The notes below the pieces were generated by a model, which made no database searches, had not been told where the DNA came from, and saw nothing but the letters and a program-made list of their open reading frames with translations. DNA of 64,000 nucleotides from an uncultured Selenomonadaceae bacterium (GTDB lineage: Bacteria > Bacillota > Negativicutes > Selenomonadales > Selenomonadaceae): the NCBI GenBank assembly GCA_905233135.1, contig CAJOCQ010000009.1, positions 1 to 64,000 on the forward strand, written 5' to 3'. Below are positions 16,824 to 26,046 of this stretch, piece after piece (position 1 is the stretch's first letter; every line of letters begins with the position of its first letter). Position numbers and translations under genes: made by a program.

Positions 16824-17305
16824 AAAAAGCACTCTGCACGGGCAGTTTTGACCCCGTTACAAATGGGCACGTAAATATTTTTGAACGCGCAGCAAAATTG
16901 GTTGATGAGTTAATAGTTTGCGTTTTCGTCAACAAGCGCAAAATTCCGCTTTTTACCCTTGAAGAGCGCGTTGACCTCCTGCGCGAATCAACTTTGCATA
17001 TTGATAATTTGACTGTCGATTCTTACGAAGGACTTGTTTCAGATTACGTTAAACAAAATGATATTGACGTGGTTATTCGCGGCTTGCGTTCTTCGGTTGA
17101 TTTTGAATACGAATATTATCAGGCGCAAATGTTAAATCACCTTGTACCCAACGTAAATACAATTTTCTTGTTGACTGCGCCGGAATTTTTATTTATAAGT
17201 TCTTCAGGTATCAGGGAACTTGCACAATTCAATGGCGACGTTCATAAACTCGTCCCCGAATGTGTAGAAATTGCCCTGCGCACCAAGCAACAAATTTCGG
17301 AGTGA
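16820..17305 (+). CDS. coaD: Phosphopantetheine adenylyltransferase
   Basis: CoaD transfers AMP from ATP to 4'-phosphopantetheine, the fourth step of coenzyme A synthesis. The 161 residues include the nucleotidyltransferase TGSFDPVTNGH (His of the T/HxGH motif), RGLRSSVDFEYE for phosphopantetheine contacts, and the ISSSGIREL ATP-binding stretch. GGGAG lies just upstream of ATG 16820, inside the end of rsmD. Size and motifs are typical, and function is essential in most bacteria. Confidence 0.95.
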   Translation: MKKALCTGSFDPVTNGHVNIFERAAKLVDELIVCVFVNKRKIPLFTLEERVDLLRESTLHIDNLTVDSYEGLVSDYVKQNDIDVVIRGLRSSVDFEYEYYQAQMLNHLVPNVNTIFLLTAPEFLFISSSGIRELAQFNGDVHKLVPECVEIALRTKQQISE

Positions 17306-17353
17306 TTTATTTGAAATGATTATAAAAAATAACCGCGTGAAGGAGTTGCTACT

Positions 17354-18013
17354 ATGGCTGTACGAGATACTTTAAATAAAATCGAAAACCTTGTTGCAAG
17401 TGCTTCACATTTACCGCTTACAGGAAAAGCTTTAATAGATGAAGACGAACTGGTGCATTTGATTGAGGATTTGCGAAAAGATTTGCCCCAAGAATTGGAT
17501 CACGCCGAACAAATTATTCGTGACCGCGAAAATATTATAAAATCTGCGCAGGAACAATCAGAAAAAATTATCAAGGACGCCGAACAAAAAGCCGAAAGAT
17601 TAATTGACGAAAACGATATTGTTACAAAGGCGCGTAAAAATGCTCAAACTGTCGTTACAGAGGCGCACCAACAAAGCGGCGAAATTTTGGAACACGCCCG
17701 CATACAAGCGCGGCAACTTCAAGATGACGCCGACCGTTACGCAAATCAAGTTTTCGACCAATTAATTGCGCACGTTACCAACACTTTTAACGGCGTGCAG
17801 GCGGCAGAAGCCGGGCTCGAACAGGCGCGCCAAGTTCTTCAACAAGCCAAAATTACTATGAATCAGCAAGCTTATTCTTATACCCAAAATCAAAATTATC
17901 AGCAACAACAAAATTATCAACAACCGCCACAAAATTATCAGCAGCAACAAAATTATCAACAGCAACAGGATTATCAGCAGCCACCAAATTATCAGCAACC
18001 GCCGCAAAAGTAG
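17354..18013 (+). CDS. Coiled-coil protein with Q/N/Y-rich repeat tail
   Basis: This 219-residue protein has an Ala/Glu/Gln-rich helical body (residues about 35-165) like the DivIVA-like or V-ATPase subunit H-like coiled-coil proteins often found beside coaD in Negativicutes and Clostridia; function is unknown. Residues about 175-219 are a low-complexity tail of repeated QNYQQ and QPP units, compositionally like prion-type or condensate-forming segments. The DNA of the tail repeats AATTATCAGCAAC-type units, so length may vary by slippage. GAAGGAG lies eight bases before ATG. A short TAGTTGGTAG repeat follows the stop. Confidence 0.8.
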   Translation: MAVRDTLNKIENLVASASHLPLTGKALIDEDELVHLIEDLRKDLPQELDHAEQIIRDRENIIKSAQEQSEKIIKDAEQKAERLIDENDIVTKARKNAQTVVTEAHQQSGEILEHARIQARQLQDDADRYANQVFDQLIAHVTNTFNGVQAAEAGLEQARQVLQQAKITMNQQAYSYTQNQNYQQQQNYQQPPQNYQQQQNYQQQQDYQQPPNYQQPPQK

Positions 18014-18035
18014 TTGGTAGTTGTCAGTTGGTAGG
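18012..18035. repeat. Short drifting repeat TAGTTGGTAGTTGTCAG
   Basis: AGTTGGTAG, TTGTC, AGTTGGTAG follow the stop codon of the coiled-coil gene directly. Related units TTGGTAGTTGATAGTTGATAG lie directly after carB at 25979-26001. Confidence 0.6.
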
Positions 18036-18061
18036 AAAAAATAAAATGAAAGGAAGTGATT

Positions 18062-18097
18062 GACGCCGTTGAATTATTTTCAAGGCGTCATTTTTTT
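18062..18097 (+). terminator. Terminator-like hairpin abutting the lepB start
   Basis: GACGCC (18062-18067) pairs with GGCGTC (18084-18089), extended inside by TTGAA/TTCAA with one bulged G, and is followed after one A by seven T residues. The T-run ends exactly at the predicted lepB GTG start. It could terminate the upstream transcript or act as an attenuator of lepB. Confidence 0.7.
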
Positions 18098-18637
18098 GTG
18101 AATTCAATCAGCGAAGAAAAAAAATCAGTTGGAGAAGAAGCTAAAGATTGGATTGTTTCAATAGCCGCCGCAATAGCGGTTGCGCTTTTAATTCGTACAT
18201 TTATAGTTGAGCTTTACGTTGTTGACGGACCTTCAATGCGTCCTACTTTGCAACACGAAGAAAGGCTCGTTGTCAATAAATTTATTTATTACGTGCGTGA
18301 CCCCAAAAAAGGCGAAGTTGTAATTTTCCGCTACCCGCGCGACCCCAGCCGCGATTTTATAAAGCGCGTCATTGCCACTGCAGGCGATACTATCGAAATT
18401 AAAGAAGGGCGCGTTTATGTCAATGACCAACTTTTAAGAGAAGATTATATTTTGGAAAAGACGCGCACCGAATACCCGAAGGTTACTATTCCCGAAGGTA
18501 CAATTTTTGTTATGGGCGATAACCGCAATAATTCTGAAGACAGCCGTTTCCCCGACGTTGGATTTGTGCCGTTGAATTTGGTTAAGGGCGAAGCTGTTTT
18601 AGTTTTTTGGCCTGTTGACGAATTGAAAACTTTATAA
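18098..18637 (+). CDS. lepB: Signal peptidase I
   Basis: LepB removes signal peptides from exported proteins at the outer face of the inner membrane. With GTG 18098 as start the protein has 179 residues: one N-terminal transmembrane anchor (about 18-40), then box B GPSMRPT with catalytic Ser46, box D RDFIKRVIA with general-base Lys89, and box E MGDNRNNSEDSR. A longer frame from GTG 18056 would run through a terminator hairpin and has its ribosome binding site too close, so I reject it. A 13-codon leader ORF (TTG 18060, after AGGAA) ends in a TGA overlapping GTG 18098, which may explain how a start with no site of its own is used. Confidence 0.88.
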   Translation: MNSISEEKKSVGEEAKDWIVSIAAAIAVALLIRTFIVELYVVDGPSMRPTLQHEERLVVNKFIYYVRDPKKGEVVIFRYPRDPSRDFIKRVIATAGDTIEIKEGRVYVNDQLLREDYILEKTRTEYPKVTIPEGTIFVMGDNRNNSEDSRFPDVGFVPLNLVKGEAVLVFWPVDELKTL

Positions 18638-18649
18638 ATATTGAAACTT

Positions 18650-18682
18650 AGAGGGCTGGTTTTACCTTCCCTCTTTATTTTT
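18650..18682 (+). terminator. Intrinsic terminator after lepB
   Basis: AGAGGG (18650-18655) pairs with CCCTCT (18669-18674), followed by a T-rich tail. It lies upstream of pyrB; no PyrR-binding loop was recognised, but attenuation of the pyr operon here cannot be ruled out. Confidence 0.7.
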
Positions 18683-18739
18683 GGCTTTTTTAAGTTTTAG
18701 GGAAAATTCCTAACACCTATTGAAAGGAGCGAATTAAAT

Positions 18740-19660
18740 TTGTTTGGAAAAGATATTATAGGGCTGGAAAATTTTTCGCCCGACGAAATTCGGCAAGTTT
18801 TAAAAAGCGCAAAAGAAATGAAAAAAATTATTCGCAGTGACGTAAAAAAACTTCCCAATCTACGCGGCAAGGCGATTATAAATTTGTTTCTTGAGGCGTC
18901 AACTCGTACAAGAACTTCATTTGAACTTGCGGGGAAATATTTGGGCGCGGACGTTGTTTCGATTAACGCGGGCACAAGCAGCATTACAAAGGGCGAATCC
19001 CTGCGCGATACACTTTTGACGCTTGAGGCGATGGGGGTTGATTGTATCGTTATTCGCCATAAATCCGAAGGAGCCGCCGAATACGCCGCGCAAATTGTCA
19101 AGCCTGTAATTATCAACGCAGGCGACGGCGCGCACGCGCACCCTTCGCAAGGGCTTTTGGATTTATTCACTATCGAAAGTCACAAAGGGCGGCTTACAGG
19201 TTTAAAGGTTGCGATTGTCGGCGATATTCTTCACAGCCGCGTTGCACGTTCAGATATTTTCGGCTTAACGAAAATGGGCGCGGAAGTTCATTTGGCGGGA
19301 CCGAAAACCTTGTTGCCGAGATTTTTTAATTTCGACGGCGTAACAGTTCACGAAAATTTTGAAGACGCAATAAAAAATGCTGACGTGGTAAACGTTTTGC
19401 GGATTCAACTTGAAAGGCAACAAGCGGGGCTTTTCCCTTCGCCGCGCGAATACGCAAGAGTTTTTGGAATTAATGACGAACGCTTGAAACTTGCAAAGGA
19501 CGACGTTTTAATTTTGCATCCAGGTCCGCAAAACAAAGGGCTTGAAATTTCAAATGCGGTTGTTTACGGCGAACATTCGGCAATACAGGAACAAGTGCAA
19601 AACGGCGTTGCAGTAAGAATGGCGTTGCTTGATTTAACTTTGAACGGGGCGGTAAAATGA
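18740..19660 (+). CDS. pyrB: Aspartate carbamoyltransferase catalytic subunit
   Basis: PyrB condenses carbamoyl phosphate and aspartate, the first committed step of pyrimidine synthesis. The 306 residues show the carbamoyl-phosphate motif STRTRTSFE, the Lys of SSITKGESLRDT, HPSQGLLDLFTI, and the C-terminal HPGPQNKGLEIS. Start TTG 18740 follows AAAGGAG by ten bases. No pyrI-like regulatory chain gene follows, so a Bacillus-type unregulated trimer is likely. It opens the pyr operon; its TGA overlaps the ATG of a small ORF. Confidence 0.95.
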   Translation: MFGKDIIGLENFSPDEIRQVLKSAKEMKKIIRSDVKKLPNLRGKAIINLFLEASTRTRTSFELAGKYLGADVVSINAGTSSITKGESLRDTLLTLEAMGVDCIVIRHKSEGAAEYAAQIVKPVIINAGDGAHAHPSQGLLDLFTIESHKGRLTGLKVAIVGDILHSRVARSDIFGLTKMGAEVHLAGPKTLLPRFFNFDGVTVHENFEDAIKNADVVNVLRIQLERQQAGLFPSPREYARVFGINDERLKLAKDDVLILHPGPQNKGLEISNAVVYGEHSAIQEQVQNGVAVRMALLDLTLNGAVK

Positions 19661-19908
19661 ATTTTATTATTGACAAAGACGGAAACGCGGCGATTAATCC
19701 CGCATTGGTAAAAAAATTTTTTGTCGAAAGAATTTTTGCGGAAGGTTGGGAAGAAACAAAAAATTTTCGCGTATCAGCGTAACTTTCGGAAAATGAAGAC
19801 AACGTAATTTTAAAAAAATTTATTTCCGATAACGAAGACGAAAATTATTTTGCGGCGAAAAATTATTTGGCGGAATTGGTAAAAAATTTGAACGGAGGTT
19901 TAAAATGA
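19657..19908 (+). pseudogene. Small pyr-operon ORF interrupted by an in-frame stop
   Basis: From ATG 19657, overlapping the pyrB stop, 41 codons run to TAA 19780-19782; the same frame then stays open for another 41 codons to TGA 19906, which overlaps the next ATG. The second part (NVILKKFISDN, then AAKNYLAELVKNL) resembles the C-terminus of the next ORF (VILKKFKSHD, then AAKEYLAELFKML), so the two are paralogues and the TAA is probably a mutated sense codon. The family is not recognised. If real, the first 41 residues alone might still be made. Confidence 0.6.
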
Positions 19909-20177
19909 AATTTATAATGAGCGAAGACGAAAAAACTATTGTCAACCTTGAACTCGTTACAAAAATTTCTGTCAGAAATCTTAATTTTTCCGAAGGCGGC
20001 TCTTCGGTAATTGAAAATTTTTCTGAAGGCGGCTTGGAAGTTGCGGCGAGTTTTCCAAACGGCGGGCGCGACGTCATTTTGAAAAAATTTAAATCGCACG
20101 ATAAGGCGCAGAATCTTTTGGCGGCTAAAGAATATCTTGCAGAATTGTTTAAAATGTTGGATTCGGAAAAATTTTAA
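19905..20177 (+). CDS. Small protein of unknown function in the pyr operon
   Basis: This 90-residue ORF lies between pyrB and pyrC and has a good ribosome binding site (GGAGG six bases before ATG). It is mostly acidic, with strands predicted in LELVTKISVRNL and a repeated FSEGG motif (twice), ending in a helix AAKEYLAELFKML. A damaged paralogue precedes it. No known family is recognised; the layout (short beta strands, then a helix) fits a small PH-like or host-domain protein but this is only an impression. The tight packing in the operon argues that it is expressed. Confidence 0.6.
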   Translation: MKFIMSEDEKTIVNLELVTKISVRNLNFSEGGSSVIENFSEGGLEVAASFPNGGRDVILKKFKSHDKAQNLLAAKEYLAELFKMLDSEKF

Positions 20178-20199
20178 AAACTTGAAAGGAAAATTTTTA

Positions 20200-21519
20200 A
20201 TGGAAAATATTTGGGAAATTCACAAAGTCCACGCAAATATTAAAGATTCGCTTTTAATCAAGGGCGGGCGCGTCATTGACCCCGCAAATAACATTGACGA
20301 AATTTCGGACGTTTTGATTATCGACGGGAAAATTGCTGCCGTTAAACCTGATATTAACTTTGAGGCGCACAATGAATACAACGCCGCAGGAAAAATCGTA
20401 ACGCCGGGCTTGATTGATATGCACGTTCATTTCAGGGAACCTGGACAAGAGGCGAAAGAAGATTTTGAAAGCGGCAGCAAGGCGGCGGTTGCAGGCGGTT
20501 TTACTACAGTTGCAACAATGCCGAATACTTCGCCAGTTGTCGATAACGCCGCACTTGTTCGCTCAATGGTTCAACGCGCAAATGACGTTGGAATTATCAA
20601 CATAAAAATTATTGGCGCGGTTACAAAAAATCAGGCAGGGCAGGAACTTGCAGAAATGCGCGATATGATTGACGCGGGCGCGGTTGCATTTTCTGACGAC
20701 GGCAAATTTGATGATAACGCAAAAATTTTTCTCAACGCGCTGGATTATCTTAGCGGCACGGGCAAAGTTATTATCTGCCACGAAGAAGAAACTTCGCTTG
20801 TTAAAGAAGGCGTTATGAATGAAGGCGCGCGCAGTGCAATTTTAGGGCTGAAAGGGCGTCCTACAGTTGCTGAAGATATTGCTGTTGCGCGGGATTGTCT
20901 TTTGGCTGAATATACGAGCGGGCGCGTACATATTGCGCACATAAGCTCGGCGCGTTCGGTTGAAATTGTTAGAGACTTCAAAAAGCGCGGCGTTAAAGTT
21001 ACTGCCGAAGTTACGCCGCAACATTTAACTTTGACTGATGAAATTGTTAATCCCGCCGACACTTCGACGAAAATTAATCCGCCGTTACGTACCAAAAAAG
21101 ACTGCGAAGAATGTTTAAAAGGCTTGCTTGACGGTACGATTGATTGTATTGTTACTGACCATTCGCCGCACGCCGCCGAAGAAAAGGACAGGGAATACAT
21201 TTACGCGCCGAGCGGTTTTCCCGGTCTTGAGACAAGTTTAGGGATTTTGTTGACAGATTTATATAATAAAAATAAAATACCTTTGCCGAAATTAATTTCA
21301 AAAATGACATACGAACCCGCAAAAATTTTTGGATTGGACGCAGGCACTTTAAGCGTTGGCAGTTGGGCGGACGTTACGATTATTGATACTGATTTGGAGT
21401 GGACGGTTGACGCCGAAAAATTTTATACGCGCGGCAGTCATTCACCCTTTGTCGGCAGGAAATTAAAAGGTCGCGCAGTTGCAACGATTGTTCACGGCGA
21501 TTTAATGAAACTTTTATGA
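20200..21519 (+). CDS. pyrC: Dihydroorotase, class I
   Basis: PyrC cyclises N-carbamoyl-aspartate to dihydroorotate. The 439-residue metal-dependent amidohydrolase has the zinc pair in DMHVHFREPGQE, the substrate loop TTVATMPNTSP, His ligands in ICHEEE and AHISS, and the catalytic Asp in TDHSPHAAEEK, plus the late composite-beta-sandwich strand with GSWADVTIID. Length is standard for the Bacillus-type enzyme. ATG 20200 is preferred (GAAAGGA upstream) to a longer frame that begins inside the preceding gene. It is the third expressed gene of the operon. Confidence 0.95.
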   Translation: MENIWEIHKVHANIKDSLLIKGGRVIDPANNIDEISDVLIIDGKIAAVKPDINFEAHNEYNAAGKIVTPGLIDMHVHFREPGQEAKEDFESGSKAAVAGGFTTVATMPNTSPVVDNAALVRSMVQRANDVGIINIKIIGAVTKNQAGQELAEMRDMIDAGAVAFSDDGKFDDNAKIFLNALDYLSGTGKVIICHEEETSLVKEGVMNEGARSAILGLKGRPTVAEDIAVARDCLLAEYTSGRVHIAHISSARSVEIVRDFKKRGVKVTAEVTPQHLTLTDEIVNPADTSTKINPPLRTKKDCEECLKGLLDGTIDCIVTDHSPHAAEEKDREYIYAPSGFPGLETSLGILLTDLYNKNKIPLPKLISKMTYEPAKIFGLDAGTLSVGSWADVTIIDTDLEWTVDAEKFYTRGSHSPFVGRKLKGRAVATIVHGDLMKLL

Positions 21520-21532
21520 GGAGAAGATTTTT

Positions 21533-22783
21533 ATGAGAATTTTAATGTTAATTGCGATTTTTCTGTTTACAAATTTTGGAATTGTGCAAGCGGCAAATTA
21601 TCAGCTTGAAGGCGTGGTAGTTTTCAGCCGCCACAATTTGCGCGCGCCTACTCGTACCCGCTTTGAAATGACTAAAGAAATGACGCCGCACAAATGGTTT
21701 AAATGGACTGCAAGGGCCGGCGAACTTTCCATTAAAGGCGGCGAACTTGAAACGATTATGGGGCAATATTTCCGCCAATGGTTGACGAAAGAAAATTTAA
21801 TTCCTGAAAATTACATTCCCGCTGAAGGCGAAGTTAGATTTTATGCAAATTCCTACCAACGCACCATTGCAACCGCGCAATTTTTCTCAAGCGGCTTTTT
21901 GCCCGTTGCAAACGTCAAAGTTGAAAGAAAATTTGCGCCAAGCAAAATGGAAGATAATTTCAACGGCATATTAACTTTTGCAAATGAAAATTTCCTTGCA
22001 CTTGCAAACGAACAAATTAACGCAGCTTTAAAGGCTAATGACTTTACCGAAAATTACAAGCTCCTTGAAAAAGTTATCGACTTCAAAAATTCCGATTACG
22101 CCAAAAAAAATAATATGACTACATTTACAGGCGGCGATACAAAAATATTTTTGGAACTCAATCAAGGACCGTCATTAAATGGAAATTTAACCCTTGCAGT
22201 TTCGCCGGCGGACGCTTTAACGCTCCAATATTACGAAATGGATAATGCAACTCAAGCCGCCTTCGGCAAAAAACTTTCTTTCAACGATTGGAAAAAAATT
22301 GTTGACATTGTGCAAGGTTACCACGAAATATTATTGACTGCGCCCGCCGTTGCAGTAAATGTTTCGCACCCGCTTTTAAAAGTGCTCGGCGATGAACTTT
22401 CTTTGAAGAACAGAAAATTTTCTTTCGTTTGCGGGCACGATTCAAACATTACGCCGCTTTTAGCCGCGTTGGGCGTTGAAAAATATTCATTGCCGCAAAC
22501 TTTAGAAACTAAAACGCCTATTGGCGTAAAATTCGTCATTGAAAAATATTTGGGCGACGACGGCAAAGAATACGCAAAGTTAAGTTTGATTTATGCAAGC
22601 TCCGAACAAATTCGCAACAAAACTACTTTAACGCTTGACAATCCGCCAATGATTTTCCCGCTGAATTTGAATGGCTTGCAAAAAAATTCTGACGGCTTGT
22701 ACACTTTAAAGGAAGTGCAACAACGTTTTGACGACGCTTATAATGCTTACTACGATTTGCAGGCGGAAAGTAAAGCCGCTTGA
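21533..22783 (+). CDS. agp: Periplasmic histidine acid phosphatase, glucose-1-phosphatase-like
   Basis: The 416-residue product carries a Sec signal peptide (cleavage after VQA, residue 20) and belongs to the histidine acid phosphatase family, closest in pattern to Agp: SRHNLRAPT holds the nucleophilic His, YANSYQRTIATAQFF follows, and GHDSNITPLLAAL has the proton-donor His-Asp pair. EYAKLSLIYASSEQIRN is a further Agp-like stretch. Such enzymes hydrolyse sugar phosphates or phytate in the periplasm, implying an outer membrane. GAGGAGAAG precedes ATG. Its position between pyrC and carB, where carA often sits, has no obvious metabolic logic and suggests insertion. Confidence 0.88.
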   Translation: MRILMLIAIFLFTNFGIVQAANYQLEGVVVFSRHNLRAPTRTRFEMTKEMTPHKWFKWTARAGELSIKGGELETIMGQYFRQWLTKENLIPENYIPAEGEVRFYANSYQRTIATAQFFSSGFLPVANVKVERKFAPSKMEDNFNGILTFANENFLALANEQINAALKANDFTENYKLLEKVIDFKNSDYAKKNNMTTFTGGDTKIFLELNQGPSLNGNLTLAVSPADALTLQYYEMDNATQAAFGKKLSFNDWKKIVDIVQGYHEILLTAPAVAVNVSHPLLKVLGDELSLKNRKFSFVCGHDSNITPLLAALGVEKYSLPQTLETKTPIGVKFVIEKYLGDDGKEYAKLSLIYASSEQIRNKTTLTLDNPPMIFPLNLNGLQKNSDGLYTLKEVQQRFDDAYNAYYDLQAESKAA

Positions 22784-22814
22784 AAATTTTTCATAAATGA
22801 AGGGAGAAATTCTT

Positions 22815-25800
22815 TTGCCTAAGAAAAAAAATTTAAATAAAGTAATGGTTATCGGCTCGGGACCAATAGTAATAGGGCAGGCGGCGGAATTTGACTACGC
22901 GGGCTCGCAAGCTTGCCGCGCCTTGAAAGAGGAAGGCTTGGAAGTTGTTTTAGTCAATTCAAATCCTGCAACAATTATGACTGACGTTAATATTGCTGAC
23001 AGAGTTTACATCGAGCCTTTGACGGTAGATTTTCTTTCATCGATAATCGAAAAAGAACGCCCCGACGGTTTATTGGCAACATTGGGCGGGCAAGCCGGTT
23101 TAAATTTGGCGGTAAAACTTTCAGAAGCGGGCGTGCTTGAAAAATTTAACGTTGAACTTTTGGGGACGCCGCTTGACGCAATAGAAAAAGCTGAAGACCG
23201 CGAAAAATTTAAAGCAACAATGCAGGAAATTGGCGAACCTGTTCCTGAATCAACAATCGTTGAAGATGTGCATAGCGCGGTTGCCTTCGCAAATGAAATT
23301 GGCTACCCGCTGATTGTTCGCCCCGCGTACACTTTGGGCGGCACGGGCGGCGGTATTGCCGAAAATGAAGAAGAACTCGTAGAAATTGTAATACGCGGCT
23401 TGAAATATTCAATGATAGGGCAAGTGCTGATTGAACGCAGCGTTGCAGGGTGGAAAGAAATTGAATTTGAAGTAATGCGCGACGGCAACGATAATTGCAT
23501 TGCAGTTTGCGATATGGAAAATGTTGACGCGGTCGGCGTGCATACGGGCGACTCAATAGTTGTTGCACCGTGCCAAAGTTTAAGTAAATCTGACTACGAT
23601 TTATTGAAGGCGGCAAGCTTGAAAATGATTCGTGCGCTTGGAATTGAGGGCGGTTGCAACGTGCAATTTGCGCTTGATACTGACAGCCAAAATTATTATG
23701 TCATTGAAGTAAATCCGCGCGTTAGCAGAAGTTCCGCGCTTGCCTCGAAGGCGACAGGTTATCCTATTGCGCGTATAACTTCCAAAATTGCCATTGGTTT
23801 TACGCTTGACGAATTGGCGAAAGAAATTTTTGAGCCGGCAGTAAATTATATCGTTGTAAAATTCCCGCGTTGGCCTTTCGATAAATTTGTTTTCGCAGAT
23901 AAAACTTTGGGTACGCAAATGAAGGCAACGGGCGAAGTTATGAGCATTGATAAAAGTTTTGAGGGCGCAATTTTAAAAGCGGTGCGCAGTCTTGAAATTG
24001 GCGTCAATCGTTTATACCTTGAAAAATTTGCAGATTGGGACAACGAAAAAGTTTTGCGTAAGTTGCACAAAGTCAGCGATGAAAGATTATTTGTAATTGC
24101 GGAGGCTTTAAGGCGCGGCGTTGCAACCGTTGACGAAATTTACAACATTACAAAAATTAATCCGTGGTTTATCGACAAAATTAAGAATATTGCCGATATG
24201 GAAAATAAACTCAAGGCTGAAACTTTAACGGTTGAACTCCTGCGCGAGGCAAAAAATATCGGCTTGGCTGATAAATCCATTTCCGAATTGACGGGCAAAA
24301 ATATTAAAGAAATTCGCAAGTTGAGAATTGAAAATAATATCTTGCCGAAATTTAAACTTGTTGACACTTGCGCCGCGCAATTTGACGCCACGCCCTATTA
24401 TTATTCAACATATCGCGCAGATTCTGATGAAGTCGAAGTTAGCGGCAACAGAAAAATTATAGTTTTAGGTTCAGGTCCAATAAGAATTGGGCAGGGCGTT
24501 GAGTTTGACTATTGCAGCGTGCATTCAGTTTGGGCACTGCGCGAAATGGGCGTTGAGGCAATTATCATTAACAACAATCCCGAAACTGTTTCAACGGACT
24601 TTGATATTTCGGACAAACTTTATTTTGAGCCGCTGACAACCGAAGACGTTTTAAACATTATCGACAAAGAAAAACCTGAAGGCGTTATCGTGCAATTCGG
24701 CGGGCAAACTGCAATAAATTTGGCTGCAAGCTTAGCTGAAGCGGGCGTTAAAATTTTCGGTACAAGCGTTGATGATATTGACAGGGCAGAAGACAGAGAA
24801 CGCTTTGACGAAGTTTTGACGGCGGTAAATATTCCGCGCCCGCGCGGTATCAGCGTTACAAATCTTGAAGACGCAATAAGCGGCGCGGCTGAAATCGGTT
24901 ATCCCGTTATGGTGCGTCCGAGCTACGTTTTAGGCGGACGCGCAATGGAAATTGTTTACAATGAAGACGAACTGCGGGATTATATGAGCCGCGCTGTCAA
25001 AGTTACGCCCGACCACCCCGTTTTGGTTGACAGATATATGCAAGGTACAGAAGTTGAAGTTGATGCAATTTCTGACCGCGGGCGTGCACAGCGGCGACAG
25101 CATTGCAGTATATCCGCCGCAAACTTTACCCTCAAGAGTCATTTACACCATTTCAGATTATACAAAACGCCTTGCACTTGCCTTGCACGTCAAAGGCTTG
25201 TTAAATATTCAATACGTGGTAGTTGACGGGCAGGTTTACGTTATCGAAGTAAATCCGCGTTCAAGTCGTACAGTTCCGTTTTTAAGCAAGGTTACAAATA
25301 TTAAAATGGTAAATATTGCAACGCGCGTTGCACTCGGGCACACGCTTAAAGAAATGGGCTACCACAGCGGCTTGGTTGAACCGAAACCCTATACGGCGGT
25401 TAAAGCTCCCGTATTTTCTTTTGCCAAAATGCAGGACGTTGATATTTCGTTGGGACCTGAAATGAAATCGACGGGCGAAGTTATGGGGATTGATTATCAC
25501 TACGCGCGCGCCCTGTATAAAGCGATTGTCGGCGCGGGAATGAGTATTCCCAAAAACGGCTGCATTTTGTTCACGGTTGCCGATAAGGACAAAGACGAAA
25601 TGAAACAACTTGCAAAGGCTTTTTCGGATTTGAATTTTGAAATAGTTGCAACAGAAGGCACTGCGCGGGCGTTGGAAAGCGTGGGGATTAAGGCTGAAGT
25701 TGTAGGCAAAGTTCATCAGCGCAGCGTTGATATTATAGAAAGAATTAAAAGCGGCAAAATTGATATGGTAGTGAATACGCATACGCCGGGACAACACGTC

Positions 25801-25974
25801 CTGCGCGACGGCTTTAAAATTCGCCGTGCAACAGTTGAACACGGTATACCCTGCCTTACGAGTTTGGATACGGCTTGGGAAGTTTTGAGAATGCTTTCTT
25901 TTATGCGTGATAGAAGGTTAGTATATTCGCTTGCAATTCAAGATTACGTTGGCGGCGGCGATGAATTGGCGTGA
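22815..25974 (+). pseudogene. carB: Carbamoyl phosphate synthase large chain, broken by an internal deletion
   Basis: CarB makes carbamoyl phosphate from bicarbonate, ATP and ammonia passed from CarA. The first ATP-grasp half is intact ([29 protein letters not shown]), as is the start of the second ([28 protein letters not shown]). At EVEVDAISD (GAC 25074-25076) the frame breaks; coding resumes one base later in another frame with [16 protein letters not shown]. Family members have about 15 residues between these points, so some 44 bases are missing. The rest, including the allosteric MGS-like C-terminus, is intact to 25974. TTG 22815 is the likely start, behind AAGGGAG. No carA is present in the window. 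An assembly error must be considered. Confidence 0.85.
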
Positions 25975-25978
25975 TTAA

Positions 25979-26003
25979 TTGGTAGTTGATAGTTGATAGT
26001 TAA
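25979..26003. repeat. Short drifting repeat TTGGTAGTTGATAG
   Basis: TTGGTAG, TTGATAG and TTGATAG follow the carB stop in tandem as seven-base units, related to the repeat at 18012. Confidence 0.6.
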
Positions 26004-26012
26004 AAATGTTAA

Positions 26013-26046
26013 AATCCTTCTGCAGATTTGCGGAGGGATTTTTTTT
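26013..26046 (+). terminator. Intrinsic terminator after carB
   Basis: AATCCTTC (26013-26020) pairs with GAGGGATT (26033-26040) with one G-T pair, followed by seven or more T residues. It should separate carB from the downstream brn genes and pyrK unless antiterminated. Confidence 0.75.

Noticed and set aside
17762-18007. A reverse-strand frame full of Leu and Ile opposite the Q-rich tail, resembling a hydrophobic peptide
   Set aside because: It is the complement of the CAA/AAT repeat of the coiled-coil gene; no ribosome binding site or independent similarity.
18056-18097. Longer lepB start at GTG 18056
   Set aside because: The ribosome binding site would nearly touch the start codon, and the added codons lie in a terminator hairpin.
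25074-25090. Programmed frameshifting in carB
   Set aside because: No slippery sequence is visible and about 15 conserved residues are missing at the break, so a deletion or assembly error explains it better.
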